The position numbers and the translations under genes were made by a program. A stretch of DNA of 64,000 nucleotides from Phocoenobacter atlanticus subsp. cyclopteri (GTDB taxonomy: Bacteria; Pseudomonadota; Gammaproteobacteria; Enterobacterales; Pasteurellaceae): NCBI RefSeq assembly GCF_018343795.1, contig NZ_CP074346.1, positions 248,001 through 312,000 of the forward strand, given 5' to 3'. Shown here in pieces: positions 57,464 through 64,000 of the stretch. The notes below the pieces were generated by a model. The model was not told where the DNA came from. It searched no databases and saw nothing but the letters and a program-made list of their open reading frames with translations. Positions within the stretch are counted from its first letter, which is position 1; each line of letters starts with the position of its first letter.

Positions 57464-58765
57464 ATGTCTAAACCGCATATTGGATTTTTAGGTCCACAGC
57501 CTTATATGAAAAAGGCAATCGATGAAATGAATAAACACCTTGTGGTACACGAACTAAATCCAACCACTTGGAAAGATGAAGAAATGGAAGCCATTGCACA
57601 AAAGTGTCGTGATAAAAATATTACTGCTGTTGCTGGTTTTGCACAAAAAGATGCGTTTCATCATATTTTAATCAACGAACGTTTAGGCAATCCAGTGCCT
57701 TCACGTCTTGCGTTTTTATATTGTATGAACAAATATTTAATGCGTACCCTTGAAGCAAATCCATTCTGGTTTGATTATGTTGATCCATTAACAGAAACTG
57801 ATGAAGAAATTATCGCTAAAATTACAGAATGGCCATTTATGTTGAAAAATACCTCACTTTCATTAGGTCGTGGTATTTTCAAAATCAAAAATGAAGATGA
57901 TTTACGTGCGGTTTTAAAAAGCTACCGTGAAGATAAAGAATTACAAGAACTGATTGCTTATCAAAATAAAGAATATATGAAAGGCATTCCTGAAAGTGAA
58001 TTACCTCCTGTCATCCCACCATTTATCGCAGAACATATGGTTGATATGAACGTGGCGATTGAATATTGCTACGAAGGTTATATCACCGCAGAAGGCGAAA
58101 TTGTTCATTATGCGTTAACCGAAGAAGTGTATTTCTCAAATCACCAAGCATTAGGTTATGTCACACCACCGATCAGCATTGATTCTGATATGGCAAACAA
58201 AATCGAAGCGTGGGTTGATGATTATATGGGACGCTTTGCTGATCTTGGTTATAAAGGACAATTCTTCAACCTAGAATTTTGGATTATGCCAGATGGTACT
58301 ATTGCCTTAACAGAAATTAACCCTCGTGCAGCACACAGCTACCACTATAATTACCTATATTCATTTGGCGATTCGCTTTATGAAGATAACTTAAAACTTG
58401 CTGCGACAGGTAAAAAAGTCTCTGATGAAACCCCTTGGACAAAATGGCGACACGGTGGCGACTTCCTTTATACCTTAATCGTGTTAATTACCTCAAATGA
58501 AATGGGTAACGTAAGTGATATTTTAGATTACGACTATGTTGCACAATTAGAGCAAGAAGGCGTGTTAATTCGTCATACTCGTCAAAAAGATGACGTGCTA
58601 ACCGCAGAAGATATGACCGCAGCGGGTGTAATGTTACAACAAATGTGGATTACGGGTAAAACTAAACAAGATGTGATCGCCCGTGAACATGAAATCCGTG
58701 AAAAAATCTTTAAAAACAAAACTAAAGTAGAAGGTTGTGATTATCCTCCTTATTGGTCTTTATAA
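57464..58765 (+). CDS. ATP-grasp superfamily enzyme, substrate unknown
   Basis: The 433-residue protein has a Rossmann-like N-terminal domain (about 1-100), then an ATP-grasp fold: MLKNTSLSLGRGIFKI as the glycine-rich ATP loop region near 130, an acidic metal site in FNLEFWIMPDGTIALTEINPRAAHS near 270-290, and a C-terminal lid with KWRHGGDFLYT. The order Glu...Glu-x-Asn-x-Arg is the carboxylate-amine/biotin-carboxylase-like metal site. It could ligate amino acids or make a dipeptide; automated tools may call it biotin carboxylase, but biotin-carboxylase context is missing. Codon choice is that of a well-expressed gene. GGAG precedes the ATG; monocistronic with a terminator. Confidence 0.8.
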   Translation: MSKPHIGFLGPQPYMKKAIDEMNKHLVVHELNPTTWKDEEMEAIAQKCRDKNITAVAGFAQKDAFHHILINERLGNPVPSRLAFLYCMNKYLMRTLEANPFWFDYVDPLTETDEEIIAKITEWPFMLKNTSLSLGRGIFKIKNEDDLRAVLKSYREDKELQELIAYQNKEYMKGIPESELPPVIPPFIAEHMVDMNVAIEYCYEGYITAEGEIVHYALTEEVYFSNHQALGYVTPPISIDSDMANKIEAWVDDYMGRFADLGYKGQFFNLEFWIMPDGTIALTEINPRAAHSYHYNYLYSFGDSLYEDNLKLAATGKKVSDETPWTKWRHGGDFLYTLIVLITSNEMGNVSDILDYDYVAQLEQEGVLIRHTRQKDDVLTAEDMTAAGVMLQQMWITGKTKQDVIAREHEIREKIFKNKTKVEGCDYPPYWSL

Positions 58766-58777
58766 TTTGTTAATAAG

Positions 58778-58804
58778 CAGAACCATTATTTAATAGTGGT
58801 TCTG
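58778..58804. terminator. Bidirectional terminator after the ATP-grasp gene
   Basis: CAGAACCATTA (58778-58788) pairs with TAGTGGTTCTG (58794-58804) over 11 bp with one G-T pair, with T-rich flanks. The XRE gene converges from the other side. Confidence 0.85.
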
Positions 58805-58806
58805 TT

Positions 58807-59196
58807 TTATTTTTTAACTTGTAATGCTTCAACTAAAGTTTGTAAAGTTTTAATTTCACGCTCTTTTTCGCTCAGTAATTCATCTTTATGAATAAGGGTA
58901 AGTTTTAGTTTCTCAATTTCTGTACTTAACTCTTGTGATGAGCCATAATAATTACTGCTATTAGTACTATTTTCATTAACTAAACAAATAACACTTTTAT
59001 CGCTCACTGATAATAATTCGACTAAATCCATATCAAACACTTTGGCAATTTTTTCTAATTTATCTAAATGTAATCCTGTTTCGCCACGCTCAATTTTGGC
59101 ATAACCATTGGTAGACATTGCCAATTTATCTGCCATATCCTCCTGTGACCAATTATGTGTTTCACGCACCATTCGAATTTTCTCATTTACTTTCAT
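58807..59196 (-). CDS. XRE-family HTH transcriptional regulator
   Basis: The start is set at ATG 59196, preceded by AAAGGG; an upstream ATG adds eight residues without a better site. The 129-residue product has an N-terminal helix-turn-helix (about 1-60: IRMVRETHNWSQEDMADKLAMS, then GYAKIERGET) and a C-terminal coiled coil rich in Leu/Lys/Glu (about 90-129) that probably dimerises. Target genes are unknown. It begins the accessory stretch at the end of the window. Confidence 0.88.
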   Translation of the reverse strand: MKVNEKIRMVRETHNWSQEDMADKLAMSTNGYAKIERGETGLHLDKLEKIAKVFDMDLVELLSVSDKSVICLVNENSTNSSNYYGSSQELSTEIEKLKLTLIHKDELLSEKEREIKTLQTLVEALQVKK

Positions 59197-59633
59197 TGTA
59201 TTGCCCTTTATGTATATCAATCAGCATTTTGCATTGTATTTAATTCATCTGTAAAAGTAAACTGATTTAGATTTTGTGTGGGTAATGTTCGGTTTTTGGG
59301 TGGGTTAGGGGTAAGGGTTGTTTGTGTTATTTGATGTAAAAAGAAAATATCATTAGCTAATATTTTTTATACTAAAAGGGGAAAAAAGATGAAAAAATTA
59401 TTATTTTTAAGTTTTATTGTTTTATCCACAAATATTTTTGCTGCTGATACTTTAGGTAAGTGTGAATATGGAGTATCTGACAAAGATATTTATATTAAAG
59501 GTGGAAATTTTGTAGACTCAATGAATGAAGGATTAATGTCGGCAGATATGTATTCTTGTAGTGATAAATATGCGTTAGCTTTAATGAAGTTAAATATAGT
59601 TTTTACTGAATTTGGGGCTTTTTTACAATGGCG

Positions 59634-60696
59634 GATTCAAGTTTGAAGTGCAACGCACCCAAATCTAGATTTTACCTCAAGAGGTGTTTGATAGCCTAAT
59701 ACTTTTCTTGGTCTATTGTTTAAATTATCTTCAATAGCTTTAATCTCATCATCAGTTACTTTATCTAAAGTGGCTGATTTTGGTAAAAATTGCCGAATAA
59801 GCCCATTCGTATTTTCATTTGTTCCACGCTCCCAAGAGTGATATGGTTTTGCAAAATAAATCGTTGTCTTTAATGACTTTGCAATCTCTTCGTGTTGTGC
59901 AAACTCTTTACCATTATCAAAGGTAATACTTAATGGATTTTCACCTAAAAGCATTTCAATACAAGCTTCTTTAACTCGTTCAGCCTTACGGTTAGGTAAA
60001 CATTTTATTTTAGTTTCTCGACTTACCCTATCAACCAAGGTAACTAGCACTCCACGATGATGTTTACCTACAACGGTATCACCTTCATAATCCCCTAAGC
60101 GTTCTCTATTATCAACAGAAGCAGGACGTTCTGTAATATCAATTCTATTTGCTATTTGACCACGTCTATCTTGATTAGCGTAACCTCGTTTTCTGTAGGT
60201 TTTCTGACAACGTAGGTGCTGATACAGCTTTCCTCCTGCTTGTTTATCCGCATAAATATATTGATAGATTCTTTCGTGACTAGGCACATTAGTCCACCCA
60301 AGAAAACGTAGTCTCCCTGTAATTTGTTCAGGAGAGTATTTCCTTGATAATAACTCCTCTATATATGCCCAGCCAAAATCACTAATTGTTTGAGCATTAT
60401 TTGCTTTTCTAGAGACAGCGAGGTTATTTGCTTGTTTAGGGCGGTAACCTCGTTGTCCAGTATTACGTTTTAGTTCACGGTATATCGTTGCTTTGTGAAC
60501 GCCAATGATTCGAGAAATTTCACTTTTTGAGATTCCTGTTTTCATTAGAGCAGAAATTTGATATCTTTGTTCTTGTGTAAGATGTTTGTAGTGTTTCATA
60601 ACGTTTTGATATGTGGTAGTTGAAAATCGAAGTGCAACACTGCACATCTTACATTTCAATTACTATTTTTCAAACGTTGCACTTCGTTTTTGAATC
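59634..60696. mobile_element. IS30-family insertion sequence, about 1.06 kb
   Basis: Terminal inverted repeats of about 22 bases, GATTCAAGTTTGAAGTGCAA at the left and GATTCAAAAACGAAGTGCAA read inward from the right, differ at four positions. The transposase fills the element on the minus strand. Near the right end an 11-bp perfect inverted repeat (60628-60638 and 60676-60686) reuses the GAAGTGCAAC terminal motif around the transposase promoter region. No target duplication is evident, so exact ends are uncertain by a few bases. Confidence 0.85.
59637..60599 (-). CDS. IS30-family transposase
   Basis: The start is taken at ATG 60599 (MKHYKHLTQEQRYQISALMK), typical of IS30 transposases; 20 further upstream codons are open. 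The 320-residue protein has an N-terminal helix-turn-helix (SEISRIIGVHKATIYRELKR) and a complete DDE domain: GDYEGDTVVG, TFDNGKEF and ERGTNENTNGLIRQF. It looks intact, so the element may be active. Confidence 0.93.
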   Translation of the reverse strand: MKHYKHLTQEQRYQISALMKTGISKSEISRIIGVHKATIYRELKRNTGQRGYRPKQANNLAVSRKANNAQTISDFGWAYIEELLSRKYSPEQITGRLRFLGWTNVPSHERIYQYIYADKQAGGKLYQHLRCQKTYRKRGYANQDRRGQIANRIDITERPASVDNRERLGDYEGDTVVGKHHRGVLVTLVDRVSRETKIKCLPNRKAERVKEACIEMLLGENPLSITFDNGKEFAQHEEIAKSLKTTIYFAKPYHSWERGTNENTNGLIRQFLPKSATLDKVTDDEIKAIEDNLNNRPRKVLGYQTPLEVKSRFGCVALQT

Positions 60697-60842
60697 TAAG
60701 AATTTAATAAGAATACAGGGAAATGTAGCGTAAGACGGGTTTATGTAAGAGATGAAAATAATTATTGGACATCAGATCCTGGAATGGATTTTTTGGTAAT
60801 GGCAACTTTGTCTAAAAATTGTAAATAGTTAAGAAGGAAACA

Positions 60843-61859
60843 ATAAAAGATTTATTTTGGTTGATCATAATTGGTATTTTAGGTTTTTTAGGATATCAAT
60901 TAATTATTGAAGACAAGTCTATTAATGAAGTTAAATATGAATTAAAAGAAAAAGTTTCAGAGTCAAAAGAGTATCTTGCTAAAGAATATTTAGAGTACAA
61001 AATATCTAAATTACAATCATCCAGTAAATCAGTAGATATAAGTTATTCTGGAATAAAATGCTTTAATGATGATACTTATAGCACATCTTGTAGTATAAAA
61101 GATCTTTCACTTGAAGATACGAATGAAAATAAAATAATTACATTTAATTTAATAACTATTTTTGGCATTGATGAACTAATGAAGTATAAAGTGGGTGCTT
61201 TTGATCTTAATTACTCTAATATTGGTATTAGAATAGATAATATTACAAACTTAGGAGCTATAAATGCACATATGAAATCTAAAAATGCTCAAGCCGTAAT
61301 AGAACGATTATCTAAAAAACCTTTATCATTAGCTCTTTATTTGAAATATTCTAAATATACAGGAGAAAATACTCTTGAATTTAGTATAGAAGAAAAAGAT
61401 TCTACTAGTAGTAATCCGAATTATAATTCTTTCTTTACTAGTATAAAAGTGAATAGAGATAGTAACTCAGAAAAAATGATAAAAGAATTATCAGATTGTA
61501 TATTAGATCGTAGCTGTGATAATAAAACTATTAATATAGAGAGAATGTTGAAACATTTATATTTTAAGGAGTTAAATACTAAACTTTATGTAGATAAAAG
61601 CTTGCTTCTTTCAATATTTAAACAAAGACAACTTGATGAATACATAGCATTTCTTGATAATGATGATAGTTTAAGCTATGAGGTTAGGAAAAATCTTAAA
61701 CAGTTCTTTATGGGAAATCTAAATCGTTTAGAAAATACAATATCAGCTAAATATAATGTTTCACTTTTTGATATTTTCAATAGTGGTGGTGGTAGATATT
61801 TTTTAAATAAGTTTAATTATGAACTTAATGGCACATCATATGTTCCCTATAGTAATTAA
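60843..61859 (+). CDS. Hypothetical membrane-anchored protein
   Basis: AAGGA at 60834-60838 points to initiation at 60843, but the codon there is ATA; the first conventional alternative is TTG 60861, too far from that site. From 60843 the product has 338 residues with one N-terminal membrane helix (WLIIIGILGFLGYQLII), then a hydrophilic domain rich in Asn/Ser/Lys with several cysteines (about positions 73, 83, 215, 221), probably periplasmic. I do not recognise a family. It follows the remnant of the split secreted-protein gene and may have formed a pair with it. Confidence 0.6.
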   Translation: MKDLFWLIIIGILGFLGYQLIIEDKSINEVKYELKEKVSESKEYLAKEYLEYKISKLQSSSKSVDISYSGIKCFNDDTYSTSCSIKDLSLEDTNENKIITFNLITIFGIDELMKYKVGAFDLNYSNIGIRIDNITNLGAINAHMKSKNAQAVIERLSKKPLSLALYLKYSKYTGENTLEFSIEEKDSTSSNPNYNSFFTSIKVNRDSNSEKMIKELSDCILDRSCDNKTINIERMLKHLYFKELNTKLYVDKSLLLSIFKQRQLDEYIAFLDNDDSLSYEVRKNLKQFFMGNLNRLENTISAKYNVSLFDIFNSGGGRYFLNKFNYELNGTSYVPYSN

Positions 61860-61905
61860 ATATGATTACCTGTTATATCTAAGATTTTTATAGAGATTAT
61901 TTAAA

Positions 61906-62322
61906 ATGAATGAAAATATAGGCATAAAGGACAAAAAGATGGACTATTGATGGTGATAATTTGGTTTTAGATAAGTTAACTATTCGTATAAGTAGTATAG
62001 ATTCTTTTGAATTCACTAGAGATTGGGGTTTATTATTTTTGCAATACCAGTTGGCTTATTAATTCATTATTTCATTGGTATGTTTCTTCTTTTTTGTCAA
62101 AATGGTGATTATTTATATAGAGAATTACCATTTATTTGGTGGGTAATTATAATTTATGCCTTATGTTTTTTTATTTTTTTAATATTTGGTATATTTAACG
62201 GTGGACATAAACTTATCATTATTACTGCTAATGGGAGAAAATATAAACATACTTTTACATCAGGTTTTATAAGTACATAACAACTTGAATTGTTAAAATC
62301 AGAGTTAATGAGTAGAGTTTAA
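61906..62322 (+). pseudogene. Decayed small membrane-protein gene
   Basis: Three pieces read as one protein across frame changes. It starts MNENIGIKDKK, shifts frame at an A run (about 61932-61938) to WTIDGDNLVLDKLTIRISS and EFTRDWG, shifts back at a G run (about 62024-62027) to FIIFAIPVGLLIHYF and a second helix (WWVIIIYALCFFIFLIFGIF), meets TAA at 62278, then continues QLELLKSELMSRV to TAA 62320. The intact product would be about 138 residues with two membrane helices. Family not recognised. Confidence 0.6.
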
Positions 62323-62657
62323 ATAGGAAAGTATGTTGAAAATAATTTAATCAAAGGCAAGAAAGTTATTTTTGAAACTAAACCCCAGTTAAATAGTTAT
62401 TTCATAATATTGCAAACCCTAAAAAATTTAAACGTAAATTTATGGAATATTCAGGTTAATAATAAAATGCAAAGCGGCTACATTTTGTCAGAAATTTACA
62501 AATGGTACATTTACTTCATAACCATAACACCATTTAAAATAGATAAAGCTAATATGTATGGAAAATTAAATATTGTTTGTAAATAAAAATTGATTTTTAT
62601 TTCTATAGCACTACAATGTATTACAAATTGTTACATTTTAATGCATCGGAGGATTCT
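62323..62657. other. Intergenic region before the toxin-antitoxin pair
   Basis: It contains an uptake-like core, AAAGCGGCTAC, at about 62470 followed by AAATTTACAAA, and presumably the promoter of the toxin-antitoxin operon. Open frames crossing it lack start signals and are treated as chance or decayed sequence. Confidence 0.4.
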
Positions 62658-62897
62658 ATGAGTTGTAGTGTTAGTGTAAGATTAGAAGACGATATCAAAA
62701 AGCGTCTTGATGAGATTGCAAAAATTCAGGATCGCACGCCCCACTCTTTGATGAAAAGAGCAATAGAGCGTTTTATTCAACAAGAAGACGCAGAGCGAGA
62801 ATGGTTTAAGAGCCGTGTTAGAGCAATGGAAGAAGATAAAGCAAACGGAAATCTTGTGCCAATTGAAAAAGCCCTAGAAATGTTGAGAGCAGAATAA
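62658..62897 (+). CDS. Ribbon-helix-helix (CopG-type) antitoxin
   Basis: ATG 62658 has a strong GGAGG site nine bases upstream; the open frame upstream is unused. The 79-residue protein begins with the RHH fold (SCSVSVRLEDDIKKRLDEIA, then RTPHSLMKRAIERFIQ) and ends in a charged tail that would bind the toxin. RHH antitoxins repress their own operon. The stop overlaps the toxin start (TAATG). Confidence 0.9.
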   Translation: MSCSVSVRLEDDIKKRLDEIAKIQDRTPHSLMKRAIERFIQQEDAEREWFKSRVRAMEEDKANGNLVPIEKALEMLRAE

Positions 62898-63208
62898 TGC
62901 TAAAAGTTGAATTATCCCAACAAGCATTGGATGATTTGTTGCGATTAAAACGTTATATTCTTGCTAATGGTGGTTATCAAACTACAGTTAATACTTTGGC
63001 TAATGCAGTTGAAGAGGCGTGGAGTTTATTAAGAGAAAATCCACAAATAGGCAGAGAATATGAATATGATAATTTCTACAGAGAACTTGTTATCACCGTT
63101 GGTAAGAAGCGAACTTGTATTGCTTTATATAGATATTACCCACTTGAAAATTTAGTGGTAATTATTGCAATAAAAGATGGTAGAGAAGAAAAGTATCAAA
63201 TATGCTGA
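62897..63208 (+). CDS. ParE/RelE-superfamily toxin
   Basis: The 103-residue protein has the ParE layout: N-terminal helical pair (LSQQALDDLLRLKRYILANGG), PQIGREYEYD, and a C-terminal sheet (KKRTCIALYRYYPLENLVVIIAIKDGRE). ParE members poison gyrase; RelE relatives cleave mRNA, so the target is not certain. It is coupled to the antitoxin as a complete type II module. Confidence 0.87.
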   Translation: MLKVELSQQALDDLLRLKRYILANGGYQTTVNTLANAVEEAWSLLRENPQIGREYEYDNFYRELVITVGKKRTCIALYRYYPLENLVVIIAIKDGREEKYQIC

Positions 63209-63293
63209 TATAAGAAAATTTTACCATTGATATAACCGCTTGTTTAAATTACTGATGCCTAAAAGACAATGTTAAGTGAAGAAGGAAAAATTT

Positions 63294-63905
63294 ATGAAAC
63301 ATAAAATATATGCAACATTTATAACTTGTTTAGCTCTTAGTTTTTTAACAGGTTGTGTTCAACAACCTAAAAAAACGATTGTTATTGATCCCGGTCACGG
63401 AGGAGCAGATGTTGGAGCACAAAGTAAAACATCAAATGAAACAGAAAGTTCATTCGCTCTGAAACTTGCAGATAAAATTATAGAATTAAATAAAAATCAA
63501 AACCTTGAAATTATTTCAACAAGAATCTTTGATCGTTTTATAGAACTTCAAGAACGAGTAGATAAAATCAATAAGATTAAACCTGATTTTGCGATTTCCT
63601 TACATGTTGGTTCGTATCCTGATAGGAGAAGAAATGGCATAGGAACTTATTATTCTAAAAAAAGTATTGTTGCCAAAAAGTCACAACAACTTTCACAAAA
63701 GATGTTGAACTGTTTAGGAAAGGGTAAATTAAAAAAAGATAGTAACGACTCTTTCGATGGAGCTGTTTTAAGAAAAACTAAATCACCAGCAATTCTAATA
63801 AATGTAGGTTTTTTCACAAATCCACCAGACCGAGATTACTTAATATCTAAACAAGGTCAAGATGAATTGGCTAAATTAATTTATGGTTGTTTAAAAGAAA
63901 TGTAA
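63294..63905 (+). CDS. N-acetylmuramoyl-L-alanine amidase-like lipoprotein
   Basis: ATG 63294 is chosen: GAAGGA lies upstream and a lipoprotein signal follows (LTGC, Cys21). The 203-residue product is an Amidase_3 domain with zinc ligands His35 (DPGHGG), Glu51 and His104 (SLHVGS). The catalytic Glu expected in the ETxF-T-N segment of AmiA/B/C aligns with Asn170 (ILINVGFFTNPPD), so hydrolysis is doubtful. No AMIN targeting domain is present, unlike AmiB/AmiC. It might be a degenerate or regulatory relative acting at the envelope. No terminator is visible before the window end. Confidence 0.82.
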   Translation: MKHKIYATFITCLALSFLTGCVQQPKKTIVIDPGHGGADVGAQSKTSNETESSFALKLADKIIELNKNQNLEIISTRIFDRFIELQERVDKINKIKPDFAISLHVGSYPDRRRNGIGTYYSKKSIVAKKSQQLSQKMLNCLGKGKLKKDSNDSFDGAVLRKTKSPAILINVGFFTNPPDRDYLISKQGQDELAKLIYGCLKEM

Positions 63906-64000
63906 TTTCTGTAGATACTTACTATCTAAGATAATATTATCTTAAAAAGACTTAATTATTATTTGCTTCAGCTAAAAAAATAGTGGAATATATTTTTTAC

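Larger units (their letters stand above)
59389..60828 (+). pseudogene. Small secreted protein gene split by an IS element
   Basis: GGGGAAAAAAG precedes ATG 59389. The first part (59389-59633) encodes a signal peptide (cleavage after NIFA) and a cysteine-containing mature region ending near GAFLQW, where the IS begins. Beyond the IS, in the same frame modulo 3, 60700-60828 reads as EFNKNTGKCSVRRVYV and on to a stop, with cysteines that would pair with those of the N-terminal part. Joined, the protein would have about 125 residues. I do not recognise the family. The gene is inactivated in this copy. Confidence 0.7.

Noticed and set aside
58807-63905. The accessory end as a defence island or prophage
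   Set aside because: No nuclease, helicase, integrase or phage structural gene is present; contents are a regulator, an IS, decayed genes, one toxin-antitoxin pair and an amidase relative.

Overview
The window is chromosomal DNA of a member of the Pasteurellaceae. It is AT-rich and carries many copies of the AAGCGGT uptake core, often followed by AAAATTTGCAAATTTT-like tracts, which is the form known from the Actinobacillus pleuropneumoniae side of the family. It also has an exbB-exbD-tonB operon, LigE, YadA-type adhesin architecture and a 23S rRNA helix-45 intervening sequence. Genus and species cannot be fixed from sequence reading alone.

Layout. 1-5.7 kb: MacAB-type efflux (macA truncated by the window edge), a patatin-like lipoprotein, and yfaE/nrdB. 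6-11 kb: rlmN-pilF, then sohB and accD-folC on the minus strand. 11-20.9 kb: an esterase, a TonB-dependent receptor, lysS, a frameshifted nhaC, the 4.5S RNA gene, rluE, a YwiC-like membrane protein, pfkA and glpE. 21-32 kb: exbB-exbD-tonB behind a Fur-type palindrome, ybaB, recR, sppA, pepB, lysO, hflKC, purA, yjdM. 32-39.3 kb: ligE behind a competence-type (CRP-S) site, then aceE-aceF-lpd. 39.5-45 kb: a full rRNA operon (16S, tRNA-Glu, 23S with insert, 5S). 45-52.6 kb: a HAD phosphatase, divergent efp/epmB, pgi, an ORF6N/PLD-like gene behind a second CRP-S-like site, ubiK and der. 52.7-58.8 kb: a trimeric autotransporter with a G9 tract in its promoter spacer, a purine permease behind two overlapping PurR-type boxes, and an unassigned ATP-grasp enzyme. 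58.8-64 kb is the accessory end: an XRE regulator, a secreted-protein gene split by an IS30-family element, a hypothetical anchored protein, a decayed membrane-protein gene, an RHH/ParE toxin-antitoxin pair and an amidase-like lipoprotein.

How parts work together. ExbB/ExbD/TonB would energise the TonB-dependent receptor. NrdB and YfaE are enzyme and iron-cofactor maintenance partners. EpmB modifies the divergently encoded EF-P. HflK/HflC form one membrane complex, and AceE/AceF/Lpd form the pyruvate dehydrogenase complex. PilF, LigE and the abundant uptake sequences point to natural transformation.

The points most worth following are (i) a CRP-S-like site before the ORF6N/PLD-like gene, suggesting an unrecognised member of the competence regulon, (ii) a promoter-spacer G tract likely to phase-vary the adhesin, (iii) G tracts in nhaC and recR, (iv) a terminator-like hairpin with an alternative fold in the rRNA leader, and (v) an amidase-family lipoprotein lacking its expected catalytic glutamate. 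No CRISPR array, prophage or complete defence island was seen.
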